NCBI RefSeq assembly: GCF_013114835.1
Contig: NZ_JAAVLW010000017.1
Location: 1-32,129 of the forward strand
Reading direction: 5' to 3'
DNA length: 32,129 nt
Source: Bradyrhizobium archetypum
GTDB lineage: Bacteria; Pseudomonadota; Alphaproteobacteria; Rhizobiales; Xanthobacteraceae
Numbering within the stretch: the stretch's first letter is position 1; each line of letters opens with the position of its first letter. The notes under the pieces are model-generated. The model saw only the letters and a list, made by a program, of their open reading frames with translations, was not told where the DNA came from and did not search any database. The translations under genes and the position numbers were made by a program. Of this stretch, positions 16,316 to 25,196 are shown one piece after another.

Positions 16316-17830
16316 ATGATCTCTCATAGTATCCAAAACAAAAAGCCACCATCTGCCGGTCTTGCTGCTGAGTGTCTGCAAAGCCTGCGGCGTCGCGATT
16401 TTGTAGCGGGGGCCGCGTTTATCGATGGCCGCTGGATTGTGAGCGAGCGAAGAGACGTTGTGGTCGACCCCGCGACTGGCGAAGAGATCGCAGATGTCTC
16501 CCATTGCAGCGCCGCAGATATGAGTTTGGCAATCACGGCAGCTGAACGATCGTTTCCTGCTTGGCGGGAATTGCTGCCGGCAAGGCGTGGGGCAATTCTG
16601 AGGTCTTGGGCATCATTAATGCTCGAGCATTCCGAAGAGCTTGCTATCTTGGTGACGAGCGAGCAGGGTAAACCACTCGCTGAGGCGCGCCACGAAATTG
16701 CGTATGCTGCTGGATTTCTCGAATGGTTCGCTGCGGAGGGGGAGCGTGCATATGGGGAGACGATTCCGAGTCACAAGCTCGGAAGTTTGCTTCAGGTGCG
16801 AATGCAGCCAATCGGTGTCGCGGCCGCCATCACCCCATGGAATTTTCCGGTTGCCATGATTGCGCGCAAGGCGGGAGCTGCTGTTGCTGCGGGTTGCCCG
16901 ATTATTGTCAAGCCTGCTCCCGAGACGCCACTATCTGCGCTTGCCATCGCGAGATTGGCCGAGGAAGCTGGCGTCCCGGCCGGTGTGTTTCAGGTGCTCG
17001 TTGGCAATCCTGTCGAGCTGTCGACGCCTCTGTTGCGCGACACAAGGGTGCGCGCTCTCTCGTTCACAGGTTCCACCCAAGTCGGTCGTCTGCTTCTTGA
17101 GGAGGCGGCTGACACAGTAAAGAAGGTGTCGCTCGAGCTAGGGGGGCACGCCCCCTTCCTCATTTTTGAGGATGTCGACCTCGAAAAGGCTGTCAAAGGA
17201 GCGATGACCGCAAAATTCGGTACCTCAGGTCAGGACTGTCTGGCAGCTAACCGCATCTACGTACAAAGGAGCATCTATGGTGCCTTCGTCGAGGCCTTGG
17301 CTGCGGCAATGGCGCAGCTCAAAGTTGGCCACGGCCTGGAGCCTGGAACGACAATCGGTCCGATGACAAAGTTGTCAGTGGTCGAGAAGTGCAGGATGCA
17401 AATCGATGATGCTGTGAAAAAGGGGGCGCGAGTTCTTTCGACGTATCCGGACGCGGACCTCGGTCCAAACTTCGTTTCTCCTACGCTGCTTAGCGGAGTC
17501 ACTGAAGACATGCTCATTGCGCGCGAGGAAACATTTGGGCCGGTGGCTGCTGTGCTTCCGTTCGATTCTGAAGAAGAGGTCATCGCCCGCGCAAATGCTA
17601 ACGAAATGGGGCTGGCTGGATACATTTACACTGACAGCCTACGTCGGGCTCTTCGACTTTCCGAGCGAATCGAGTGCGGTATGGTTGGCATCAATACGGC
17701 TTCCTTCACAGGTCCTCCTATTCCGTTCGGTGGATGGAAGCAGTCCGGACTGGGTCGCGAAGGGTCGCGGCACGGCATGGAGGAATATATGGAACTGAAA
17801 TACGTCTGCTTCGGTGATTTGGCTGCTTAG
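16316..17830 (+). CDS. gabD: Succinate-semialdehyde dehydrogenase-like aldehyde dehydrogenase
   Basis: This is a 504-residue NAD(P)-dependent aldehyde dehydrogenase. Visible landmarks are TPWNFPVAMIARK (N175), IIVKPAPETP (K199), FTGSTQVGR (250-258), LELGG with the general base E274, and GQDCLAANR with the nucleophile C308. EETFGPV and PFGGWKQSGLGREG follow near the C-terminus. The overall form is that of GabD, which oxidises succinate semialdehyde to succinate. The second cysteine of the E. coli redox switch (C at +2 from the nucleophile) is L310 here. The stop overlaps the ribosome binding site of the aminotransferase gene, so the two are co-transcribed as a GABA-to-succinate pair. Its own ribosome binding site is weak. 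Glutarate semialdehyde is an alternative substrate. Confidence 0.87.
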   Translation: MISHSIQNKKPPSAGLAAECLQSLRRRDFVAGAAFIDGRWIVSERRDVVVDPATGEEIADVSHCSAADMSLAITAAERSFPAWRELLPARRGAILRSWASLMLEHSEELAILVTSEQGKPLAEARHEIAYAAGFLEWFAAEGERAYGETIPSHKLGSLLQVRMQPIGVAAAITPWNFPVAMIARKAGAAVAAGCPIIVKPAPETPLSALAIARLAEEAGVPAGVFQVLVGNPVELSTPLLRDTRVRALSFTGSTQVGRLLLEEAADTVKKVSLELGGHAPFLIFEDVDLEKAVKGAMTAKFGTSGQDCLAANRIYVQRSIYGAFVEALAAAMAQLKVGHGLEPGTTIGPMTKLSVVEKCRMQIDDAVKKGARVLSTYPDADLGPNFVSPTLLSGVTEDMLIAREETFGPVAAVLPFDSEEEVIARANANEMGLAGYIYTDSLRRALRLSERIECGMVGINTASFTGPPIPFGGWKQSGLGREGSRHGMEEYMELKYVCFGDLAA

Positions 17831-17840
17831 GAGAACGCGT

Positions 17841-19253
17841 GTGATTGACATAAAAACCATCGCTGAAAAAGATCGCTTGAGTGTTCTGCATCCTTTCACC
17901 CAGCTTAGGGAATTCGCCAGTGGCAAGATCGGTGACCCGACGGTCGTCACAGGCGGACAGGGAATTCGAATCCAAGACGCAGAGGGTCGTAGTTACATCG
18001 ACGGCTTTGCTGGTCTCTATTGTGTAAATATTGGATACGGCCGAACGGAAGTGGCTGAGGCTATCGCGCGGCAGGCCTACAATTTAGCTTACTACCATAC
18101 GTACGCAGCCCACACGACGGAAGAGCTGGCAACGCTGTCGGATCGTCTCGTACGAATGGCTCCGGGTAAACCCAGCAAAGTATTTTATGGGATGTCGGGT
18201 TCAGACGCGAACGAGACGCAGGCAAAGCTCGTCTGGTATTACAACAATCTACGTGGTCACCCTAAAAGGAAGAAGATCATTTCGCGTGAGCGCGGCTACC
18301 ATGGCTGCTCAGTCATTTCCGGCTCGATGACCGGGATGTCCTTCTATCACGATCACATGGACCTCCCTTTTCCAGGCATCTTGCATACGGGCACACCGCA
18401 CCACTATTGGGGTGCTGAGCCAGGCGAGACGGAGGAAGCCTTTTCTCGGCGGCGTGCGGCCGAGCTTGAAGAGCTCATTGTGCGCGAGGGGCCAGAGACT
18501 GTCGGCGCCTTCATTGCTGAGCCAGTACTGGGGACTGGCGGCATTACACCCCCGCCTGCGGGCTACTGGCGGGAAATTCAGGATGTGCTCAAGCGCTACG
18601 ACGTTCTTCTGATCGCCGATGAGGTGATTTGCGGATTTGGTCGGACCGGAGCTGATTTCGGCAGTACCTTGTACGGGATGGAGCCGGATCTGGTGACAGT
18701 CGCCAAAGGTCTAACATCTGGCTACGTGCCATTATCGGGAGCCATCGTCGGTGAAAAGGTATATTCTGTGATGGAAGAAGCCGCCGATCGAGTCGGAGCT
18801 TTTTCGCACGGGTACACCTATTCCGGTCATCCGATTGCAGCCGCTGCCGCCAACGCGGTCATCGATATCTTCGAGAAAGAACGACTGAGCGATCGCGCGC
18901 GGACCGTGGGCGCTCACTTCCATAAACAACTTAAGCAAAAATTCGCTCAGCTGGAGATCGTTGGAGAAGTTCGCGGTGTTGGCCTACTCGGTGCGATCGA
19001 GTTCGTTGCTGATCGCCAGACGAAACGGCGGTTTGATCCAGAGCTCAAGGTGGGGGCCCGCATCTCGAAGGCGGCTCGTGATCGGGGGCTTATTGCACGA
19101 GCAATGCCGCACGGAGACATCCTTGGTTTTGCACCGCCTCTTGTACTGTCCGAAGCTGAGGTAGATGAAATCGTTGATCTGGCATATCGAGCGACAAAGC
19201 AAGTAATGGACGAGCTCGCACGAGAGCATGCGCTGACTAGCAGTCAACGCTGA
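17841..19253 (+). CDS. gabT: Class III aminotransferase, GABA transaminase-like
   Basis: This is a 470-residue PLP enzyme from a GTG start at 17841. AGGAG at 17829-17833 overlaps the preceding gene's stop and sits 7 bases from the start. VFYGMSGSDANETQAKL binds the cofactor phosphate, IADEVICGFGRTG holds the aspartate (D260) that contacts the pyridine nitrogen, and TVAKGLTSGYVPLSG holds the Schiff-base lysine K289. With a succinate-semialdehyde dehydrogenase 10 bases upstream, the likely reaction is 4-aminobutyrate + amino acceptor to succinate semialdehyde. The family also contains omega-amino acid:pyruvate and putrescine-type transaminases, so the amino donor and acceptor are uncertain. The gene is intact. 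Confidence 0.85.
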   Translation: MIDIKTIAEKDRLSVLHPFTQLREFASGKIGDPTVVTGGQGIRIQDAEGRSYIDGFAGLYCVNIGYGRTEVAEAIARQAYNLAYYHTYAAHTTEELATLSDRLVRMAPGKPSKVFYGMSGSDANETQAKLVWYYNNLRGHPKRKKIISRERGYHGCSVISGSMTGMSFYHDHMDLPFPGILHTGTPHHYWGAEPGETEEAFSRRRAAELEELIVREGPETVGAFIAEPVLGTGGITPPPAGYWREIQDVLKRYDVLLIADEVICGFGRTGADFGSTLYGMEPDLVTVAKGLTSGYVPLSGAIVGEKVYSVMEEAADRVGAFSHGYTYSGHPIAAAAANAVIDIFEKERLSDRARTVGAHFHKQLKQKFAQLEIVGEVRGVGLLGAIEFVADRQTKRRFDPELKVGARISKAARDRGLIARAMPHGDILGFAPPLVLSEAEVDEIVDLAYRATKQVMDELAREHALTSSQR

Positions 19254-19325
19254 ATGATGGCTGTCGAACCCAATCTGAGCGGAGAAAGCTTGATGCCGAA
19301 GAGCACGAAGCCGGTCTGGGAGTAG
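19254..19325 (+). pseudogene. Short translationally coupled frame, probably a truncated third operon gene
   Basis: An ATG directly abuts the aminotransferase stop. The 23-residue frame (MMAVEPNLSGESLMPKST...) contains an internal GGAGAAAG-spaced ATG at 19293, so a downstream gene may have begun at either place. It ends at 19323-19325, and the next 60 bases show nothing coding. It looks like the stub of a deleted gene; no family can be assigned. Confidence 0.3.
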
Positions 19326-19390
19326 GGCGAAGTACACAAATCAAAATTTCTCAAGTTAAGTGACCCGATTTGGAATCATCCTGAGCTACG

Positions 19391-19830
19391 GTGCCAGTGA
19401 CGATGTCTAGTTTGCTTCTATTGCCGCTGCTATTACTCCGTCAGCTGCCGCCAAAGGCTAAGATCCTCGTCCTGACATACGACTCGACGCATTGCAGCGA
19501 AGATTTGCTCAGGCTCGACGATCCAGCCGAGCGGGCGAGGGTCGTGATAGGGGGCATCGAAGGCGGCAAGTTCTGGCATGATGGATTGAAAGGTCCCGCT
19601 CCGCCCGTCGATGTCGCGGCGATCGAAAAAGATGTAGCCGCTTGCATCACAACACTCCGAGCCGCGCATCCGGGCATCGCGGCCATCCTGTTCGAATGCG
19701 CGGCTTTCCCGACTGTTGCAGCGCCCACCAGTTGTATGGCGCAGCTGCCCGTCTATGACATCACGGACCTTTGCCGGATGAAAATGGCGTCCACAGGTCA
19801 GGCTGGGATAGCCGTATCACACATGCTCGA
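19391..19830 (+). pseudogene. Asp/Glu racemase-superfamily protein, truncated at both ends
   Basis: The frame reads SSLLLLPLLLLRQLPPKAKI, then VVIGGIEGGKFWHDG and the catalytic-loop region GIAAILFECAAFPTVAAPTS, then LPVYDITDLCRM. This is the C-terminal half of the Asp/Glu racemase family (hydantoin racemase and maleate isomerase relatives). The N-terminal half with the first catalytic cysteine is absent, and after about 19830 the frame runs into antisense IS3 sequence, so the product would be chimeric. The remaining cysteine lies in FECAAF. No promoter or ribosome binding site is evident. Confidence 0.7.
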
Positions 19831-19869
19831 CGCGAAAGATTTTAAGAGCGTATGTCGGCTCGAGCAGTG

Positions 19870-20460
19870 TCACGGTTTGTTTAAGGCAGGAGACCGTTTC
19901 TCCGTCAGCACAAGAGTCTTCATGAAGCTCTCGATCTTGGGCGTCATCGTAAGGATTGCCACGGCGGCCCATCGATCCGACGAGACCGTGCTCGGCGAGG
20001 CCTCCCGATAGAGCCGGGCAGCGTATTGGTATCCGAGTGGTGAACTTAGCCGGGCGGCGACCCGGTTGAGCGCAAGGCGGCAGCATCAGCCTGACGTCTA
20101 TCGAACGGCCGACAGCGTAGCCGACAACCCTTGCACGAAATCTTTGTGAGGTAGACAAAGCTGCTTGTGATCGCGACGTAGATGATCGGGCCACAGCAGG
20201 TTCGGTCCGGTCCGGACCATATCCTTCGCCAGGTCCAGAAAGATCGGACGATCCTGATAGCTACGATAGTCACGACCTAGCGCCGGCGCCGCAGAGGCTG
20301 AAGGTCGCGCTCCGATCAACCGCCTGATCTTCTTGAGAATGAAAGCGAAACGCAGTGATGCATCCCCGCCTGCATCCGTCGATAGTCAGAGTCTTCGAAG
20401 CTGTCGGAGATCGCGACCATCATCTCAACGAGTGCGGTGTCTCACCGGCGCTGTCCGCGA
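19870..20460 (-). mobile_element. IS3-family OrfB relic, frameshifted
   Basis: Read from 20460 downwards in several frames: VEMMVAISDSFEDSDYRRM, KKIRRLIGARP, QDRPIFLDLAKDMVRTGPNL, VGYAVGRSIDVRLM, YQYAARLY and AEHGLVGSMGRRGNPYDDAQ, then IESFMKTLVLTEK. This is the DDE core of an IS3 OrfB, with at least four frame changes and losses between blocks. It differs in subgroup from the IS3 element at the right edge of the window. It interrupts the racemase relic. Confidence 0.8.
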
Positions 20461-21031
20461 TATGCCATGCTATGAAGACCTTGCAATGATCCTGCGCCAT
20501 AGGGGATTCACGGTGCCCAAAGCAATACAGGCGGGGCCGAAGCGGCGGAACACCGGCTTCACGAGATTATCGGCGTGGTCAGTTGCTTGCGCCGATCCAA
20601 AGGTCGACAACCTCGAAACTTCACATTCTGCCCGATCAAGCGCAGAATTTCAGCTGCGGGAAGCCCTATATCAGGTCGACCGTCCCGCTTGTTAAAAAAA
20701 ACGCAAACTTCTGCGCCCAGAGTTTCGAGCACGCAGGCCCTGTCCGTTGTGCTTACGTACTCGCTGAGTAGCCCGCAACACTGGCGAGGTAACACAGTGC
20801 CATCGCTGCATTACTTGCAGCCAGCGACGGCATCACGCTTCCGACAAGGCCCGGCGAGGCGGCTGGGGCTCACGTACGTCGAAAATGGCAATTGAGCGCC
20901 GGATTTAAGCATCAATGTGCGGCTTGTTGCAGTAATGAGCATTGGAATATCGTTACAGTCCGAAAGGTTTGAGCGTAACTCCGTTTCACGCACCTACTTT
21001 GGGGCGCGCCGACAAAGGGGAGGAGGCTAGA
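20461..21031. other. Stretch with no recognisable gene
   Basis: Frames up to about 100 codons occur on both strands. One minus-strand segment (LGAEVCVFFNKRDGRPDIGL near 20640-20730) has a protein-like composition but matches no family I can name. The region is probably decayed. Confidence 0.4.
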
Positions 21032-21355
21032 ATGGGCATAGAGCCCCCAGCACATCGCGCAATAGCGGAACGCATATTCGGTTCCAGCTTCAGGTCGATC
21101 GTTGAGGCGCAATTCGAGCTCTACCGGCAAGCGACTATCACCATCATCGCAGTTTCTGACTGGAGGACAGCGAGGTGGCCCAACGCGGGTTGCTTGTCGA
21201 CCGACCTTGCACGTGCGCAGAGGCCACAACCGCACCAGCCATTGATTCGCAAGAAACGCGTGGATGCGTGCACTTCCTGTCCAGACGACTTGGTGGCGAT
21301 CGAAGCAGCTCTGTTCGGCGAAGCTTCGGCGCTCGCTCGCAACTCACTTCGATGA
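21032..21355 (+). CDS. Small hypothetical protein
   Basis: This 107-codon frame has a strong purine-rich sequence (GGGGAGGAGGC at 21017-21027) 4 bases before its ATG. The first 45 residues (IAERIFGSSFRSIVEAQFEL) have a plausible amphipathic composition. The rest is arginine- and proline-rich and looks less like a protein. No domain is recognised. It may be a truncated 5' end whose original frame is lost after about 21170. Whether it is translated is uncertain. Confidence 0.25.
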   Translation: MGIEPPAHRAIAERIFGSSFRSIVEAQFELYRQATITIIAVSDWRTARWPNAGCLSTDLARAQRPQPHQPLIRKKRVDACTSCPDDLVAIEAALFGEASALARNSLR

Positions 21356-21940
21356 ACAAAGCGCGACGTTCGTTCGCCGATGAGCGGAGCACTTCGGCGT
21401 CAACGATTGATTGGGAATGAAGCAAGAGCACTATGAGCGATCTAATGACGGGGCGCGTCAGCGGTTCGGCGTGAGGCGCCGGACGCTCCTGCAGGCGGCT
21501 GTCGCTGCCATGGCGAACCCCTCCAATACCCGGACCGAATGTGATTGAGCTCGATCATTTGCCGTCTGATCTGGTTCCGCTGTTCCAGCATCAACCCCGA
21601 GAATGTGCCTCGAAGTTGGCGGTCCAGACTTCCGCTTGGCTTGCCGAAGAGCCCCCGACGGCAAGGCAAACCTTGATAACATCCAGGAGCGTTGGCTGGC
21701 ATGGCGTGCACAGTAATCTTGCTAACTGGCAATTTGGCGTCGGAGTCCTCGCGGGTTTCGTAGTTGGGCCGGACCACGCCCTGGGCCTGGCTCCTGCTGG
21801 CCGGAAGCATCTTTCTCCCGGTGCACATTGTAGAGCCGCTCACCGGGCTCCTATGCTTTTGCTTGGGACGCCTGACTGGAGAGCCGTGTGGGCCGGAATC
21901 GAACTCGGACTTTCGCCGATCTCAACATAGCAAAACACGA
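21356..21940. other. Decayed stretch upstream of the M24 gene
   Basis: A plus-strand frame near 21460-21520 reads RQRFGVRRRTLLQAAVAAMA, which resembles a twin-arginine signal and could be the stub of an exported binding protein. It soon runs into stops. A hydrophobic segment near 21780-21840 (WAWLLLAGSIFLPVHI) may be another relic. Neither is firm. The promoter of the M24 gene should lie here but I cannot place it. Confidence 0.35.
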
Positions 21941-21952
21941 AGGAGCTAAGAA

Positions 21953-23125
21953 ATGACAATCAGCAAAGGATCGCAAGCATTCCCGCGAACTGAATACGTG
22001 CGGAGGCTTGCCGCAGTGAAGTCCGAAATGGAGCGACGCGACATCGACGCACTTGTCGTAAACAATGCGGCTAACATTACCTACCTTACAGGTTACACCG
22101 CCCTGTCAGCCTACGTCCCGCAAGGGCTGGTTGTGTCGATTCACCGGGAGGAGCCGACGTTCATCCTGCGTCGCCAGGATGCTCCGGCCGCCATCCACCA
22201 GACGTTTCTGGAGCGCGGTAACGTGATCGGCTATCCAGAAAGCCTGATTGGCAACCCTGACATGGATGGTTTCGACACGGTGATCGATTTCCTCCATGAG
22301 CTTGGCGTTGCCAGCCGCAGCTTGGGGCTCGAACGGGGTTACCTGTCGGCGCAGGCGTCAGAGAAGTTCAAAGAGCGACTGCCGAAAGCGAGGATCGTGG
22401 ATTGTACCAAAGCAATTGCGTGGATCCGAGGAATCAAGTCCGATCTCGAAATCGCGGTCATGCGGGAAGCCGCTGCCATCTCCGATGCCGCAATGCTGCG
22501 TGCGGCAGAAGTGATCCGTCCTGGCGTCCGGGAAGCCGACGCTGTGGCCGAGATCGTGGCGACGCTGGTGCGCGGTGCTAACGGCAAGCCCGGAACGATC
22601 TTCCGGCCGTTGTACTTGTGCTCCTCCCCACGCACCGGTACATCTCACATTATGTACAGCCAGGACGTCTTTCGCGAAGGCTCGCAGATCAATCTCGAGC
22701 TTGGCGGCATCCGCCATGGCTACGCTGCTGGCCTTATGCGCACCTTCTCAATTGGCGCACCCTCCGACCGTCTGCGTCGCCTACATGACGCTGAGGTCGC
22801 GGGTATGGAGGCCGCGTTGAACGTGGTCCAGCCCGGAGCAACCTGCAGCGACGTGGCCAATGCCTTCTATCGGATGATTGAAAAGCAGGGTTTCAAGAAG
22901 GAGTCGCGCTGCGGGTACGCCATTGGAATCGATTGGCTGGAGCCGACCGCAAGCCTGAAGGATGGAGACATGACCGAGCTGAAGCCGAACATGACCTTCC
23001 ACCTAATGCTGGGCAACTGGATCGACGAGGATTTCGGCTATGTCATCAGCGAGACGTTCCGCGTCACCGAGTCTGGCGCCGAAGTACTAACGAGTGCGCC
23101 ACGAAATCTATTTGAGCTTAGCTAA
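21953..23125 (+). CDS. M24-family hydrolase, ectoine hydrolase (DoeA)-like
   Basis: This 390-residue protein has a creatinase N-domain (ALVVNNAANITYLTGYTALS) and a pita-bread C-domain. The metal ligands of classical aminopeptidase P are not conserved: INLELGGIRHGYAAGLMRTF replaces the two-aspartate motif, and CGYAIGIDWLEP replaces the GHG histidine motif. This matches the non-metal, creatinase-like branch that includes DoeA, which opens the ectoine ring to N-acetyl-diaminobutyrate. A different C-N amide substrate is equally possible, since no other ectoine-degradation gene is nearby. AGGAG at 21941-21945 lies 7 bases before the ATG. The gene is intact, while those on either side are relics. 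Confidence 0.75.
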   Translation: MTISKGSQAFPRTEYVRRLAAVKSEMERRDIDALVVNNAANITYLTGYTALSAYVPQGLVVSIHREEPTFILRRQDAPAAIHQTFLERGNVIGYPESLIGNPDMDGFDTVIDFLHELGVASRSLGLERGYLSAQASEKFKERLPKARIVDCTKAIAWIRGIKSDLEIAVMREAAAISDAAMLRAAEVIRPGVREADAVAEIVATLVRGANGKPGTIFRPLYLCSSPRTGTSHIMYSQDVFREGSQINLELGGIRHGYAAGLMRTFSIGAPSDRLRRLHDAEVAGMEAALNVVQPGATCSDVANAFYRMIEKQGFKKESRCGYAIGIDWLEPTASLKDGDMTELKPNMTFHLMLGNWIDEDFGYVISETFRVTESGAEVLTSAPRNLFELS

Positions 23126-23179
23126 AGACTACGGGGATCTTCCGACGACGACCACTCCGTCGGGGGTAGATCTATCAAA

Positions 23180-24097
23180 CAATTTCCAGCGCCGTCTTGC
23201 GCGGAGAGCGCTCCGATTGAGCGGTGAGACGGTCGCTGGATGGAACCGGAACGTTCAAGTTACATGTATTGCCCGCCGCCACCGGACAGGGTTCGCATGA
23301 CGTCGGCGTGACCAGACGGCCACTCTCGGGCCGCAGCTACGCCCATCTCTTTTGCATCTCGCCCGTGAGCCTCGTAGGCCGGCCCAACGCAGACCTGATG
23401 CTGGCTCAGACGGCTCAAGAAGCCAACATTCCCTATCTGATGTTGAGCGCGAGCAATGCGTCCATTGAAGCTGCCGCCAAGGTCGCGCCGCACAAACATG
23501 CTTTCATATCTGTTGCACGTCCAAGCCCGAGATCATCGAGGCCCTGGTGCGCCGGGCCCCACGATCTCGCGCTCTCGACGTTGGTCGTCACGGTCGACCT
23601 GCCCGTGACTCTCGAACCGCGAGCGTAAGAGGCGCAATGGCGTCCCTTGGCCGCTCAAGATGAGCCCGTCGATTGCGCTGGAGGCGCTCCGGCATCCCGG
23701 GTGGCTAATCAGCTTCCTGATGTCCGGCGTCATTCCGCTGAACGGCACTCCCAATCGCGCCAGTCCCGGCGAGGTCGCCGATCCCTATGGCACATTGACC
23801 CCTGCCCCAATGGTCGCTTGGTCGACACTCGAGTGCATTCGATCGCCATGGTCGCGCAATCTCGTCGTCAAAGGTGTTTTGCATCCAGACGACGCGACGT
23901 GCACCGCTCAGCTTGGCGTGCGGACTATCATCGTGTCGACCCCTGACGGCCTACAGCCCGCCCCGTCCCACTGGAGCTGCTGCTCGTTATCCGCGCAGCG
24001 GTTTCGCGCGTCGAGCTCATCCTCGAAACTGGCGTCAGGCGCGGCTCCGTCGTCGTCATTGCGATGTGTCTGGGCGCGCTTCTGTTTGATCGTCCGC
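23180..24097 (+). pseudogene. FMN-dependent alpha-hydroxy-acid dehydrogenase relic
   Basis: The order of motifs follows lactate/mandelate dehydrogenases: SYAHLFCISPVSLVGRPNAD, ANIPYLMLSASNASIEAAAK, LSTLVVTVDLPV, IALEALRHPGWLISFLM, NLVVKGVLHPDDA, and in another frame VELILETGVRRGSVVVIAMC then LGALLFDRPPLL. These are the FMN-binding and substrate regions, including the TVD motif and the C-terminal phosphate-binding GVRRGS. Frame changes occur near 23500, 23630 and 23940, and the N-terminus is degraded. The 3' end runs directly into the Crp relic near 24097. The enzyme would have oxidised an L-2-hydroxy acid at the membrane or in the cytoplasm. Confidence 0.8.
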
Positions 24098-24721
24098 CCT
24101 TATTACTTGACCCAATTGCTCTGAAAGAACGTATGGTTCTGCAAGAGCCCAAAAGGCCTCTTGATCACGTCTATTTCATAGAATCTGGTCTCGTCTCGCT
24201 CAGGATTGTTGCGGCGGGAAGCATCCTTGAAACGGCGGTGATTGGATTTCGGGGTACGGTGGGCGCTTCGCTCTTGGTAGGTGGACATCTTTCAATCCAT
24301 CAATCCATAGTGCTCTTTCCGGGAAGCGCGCACAGGATCCGTGTCGAGCGTGATGACCGAGCGTCATGAAATACGAGAACATCTTGCTCACTACGTTCAA
24401 GCGCTGACCTTGCGCTGCGCTCAGACAGGATTGTGCGGCGTTCGGCAAGATCGCGAAAAGCGGCTCGCGAGCTGGCTGTGTCTAGCGAGTGATGCTGTCG
24501 ACGCTTATGTACTTCCGGTTACCCATGACTACCTTTCGTCCGTGTTGGGCTTGCGCTGCCCTGGGGTTACCGAGACTCTAAACCATTTCGAAGAGCAAGG
24601 GTTGATTCGTAAGATGCGCGGCGTCTTGCAGATAGATGAAAGCGCCTCGAGCAAAAGGCATGTAGTTGTTACAAGCTTATTTCAACGCTTACGCCTCGTC
24701 GGAATGCGTGATTCCGACTGA
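24098..24721 (+). pseudogene. Crp/Fnr-family regulator relic
   Basis: The first part, LDPIALKERMVLQEPKRPLD and HVYFIESGLVSLRIV, is the cyclic-nucleotide-binding-like domain. The second, in a different frame from about 24345, contains EIREHLAHYVQALTLRCAQT, REKRLASWLCLASDA, DYLSSVLGLRCPGVTETLNH and FEEQGLIRKMRGVLQ, the HTH of this rhizobial Crp subgroup. One frameshift near 24345-24365 separates the domains, and the C-terminus after ASSKRHVVV has drifted. The first residues are missing, the start being replaced by the preceding relic. Confidence 0.8.
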
Positions 24722-25196
24722 CAAGCCGGCGGGCTAGCAAAAATCCAACGACGCCATTCTAGATTCGCCTTCTCAGTTCATTTTAGAGACAAGTTGCCGA
24801 CGACGGTGTTACCTGCGCGGCCATACGCGTCCGTGAACGTTTCCGGACAGTTACATTCAGCGACATTTCAACGGCGCCATATTGGTACGAAGCGTGCCTT
24901 CATGGAAGTCTGAGGTACGAAACGTACAGTTATGACGCGATTAGAACACGCTTTGCCGGGTGCGCGTACATGTTGGTCCGTTACGTACAAACTTTGCGCG
25001 CCGATATCGAGCACGATCTGTCAACGTACCATGCGAGCGGCGGAATGGTCCGCGCCGCGACGTTAACTGGTTGTGTCAATCCGTTGGCGTTCGAGCAGAC
25101 CCTGCAGGTCGAGAATGATTGGGGCGGGGCGAAGGTGGTTGGTTCTTCCGTAACAGTTGAGCGGCCACTTTCAGCTAAGCAATTTGGAGAACTGTT
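24722..25196 (+). promoter_or_regulatory. Porin upstream region with two phased inverted repeats
   Basis: No gene is supported here. Two matching inverted repeats, GGTACGAAGCGTGCC (24884-24898) and GGTACGAAACGTACA (24914-24928), have centres 30 bp apart, about three helical turns, so a regulator could bind both on one face. A further TTACGTAC lies near 24980. GGAGA at 25186-25190 is the porin ribosome binding site, 6 bases from its ATG. The promoter itself cannot be placed with confidence. Confidence 0.5.

Noticed and set aside
21885..21915. tRNA T-arm-like sequence on the minus strand (GGAATCGAACT), a possible island attachment site
   Set aside because: The arms on either side of the loop pair in only three of five positions and no acceptor, anticodon or D arm can be drawn.
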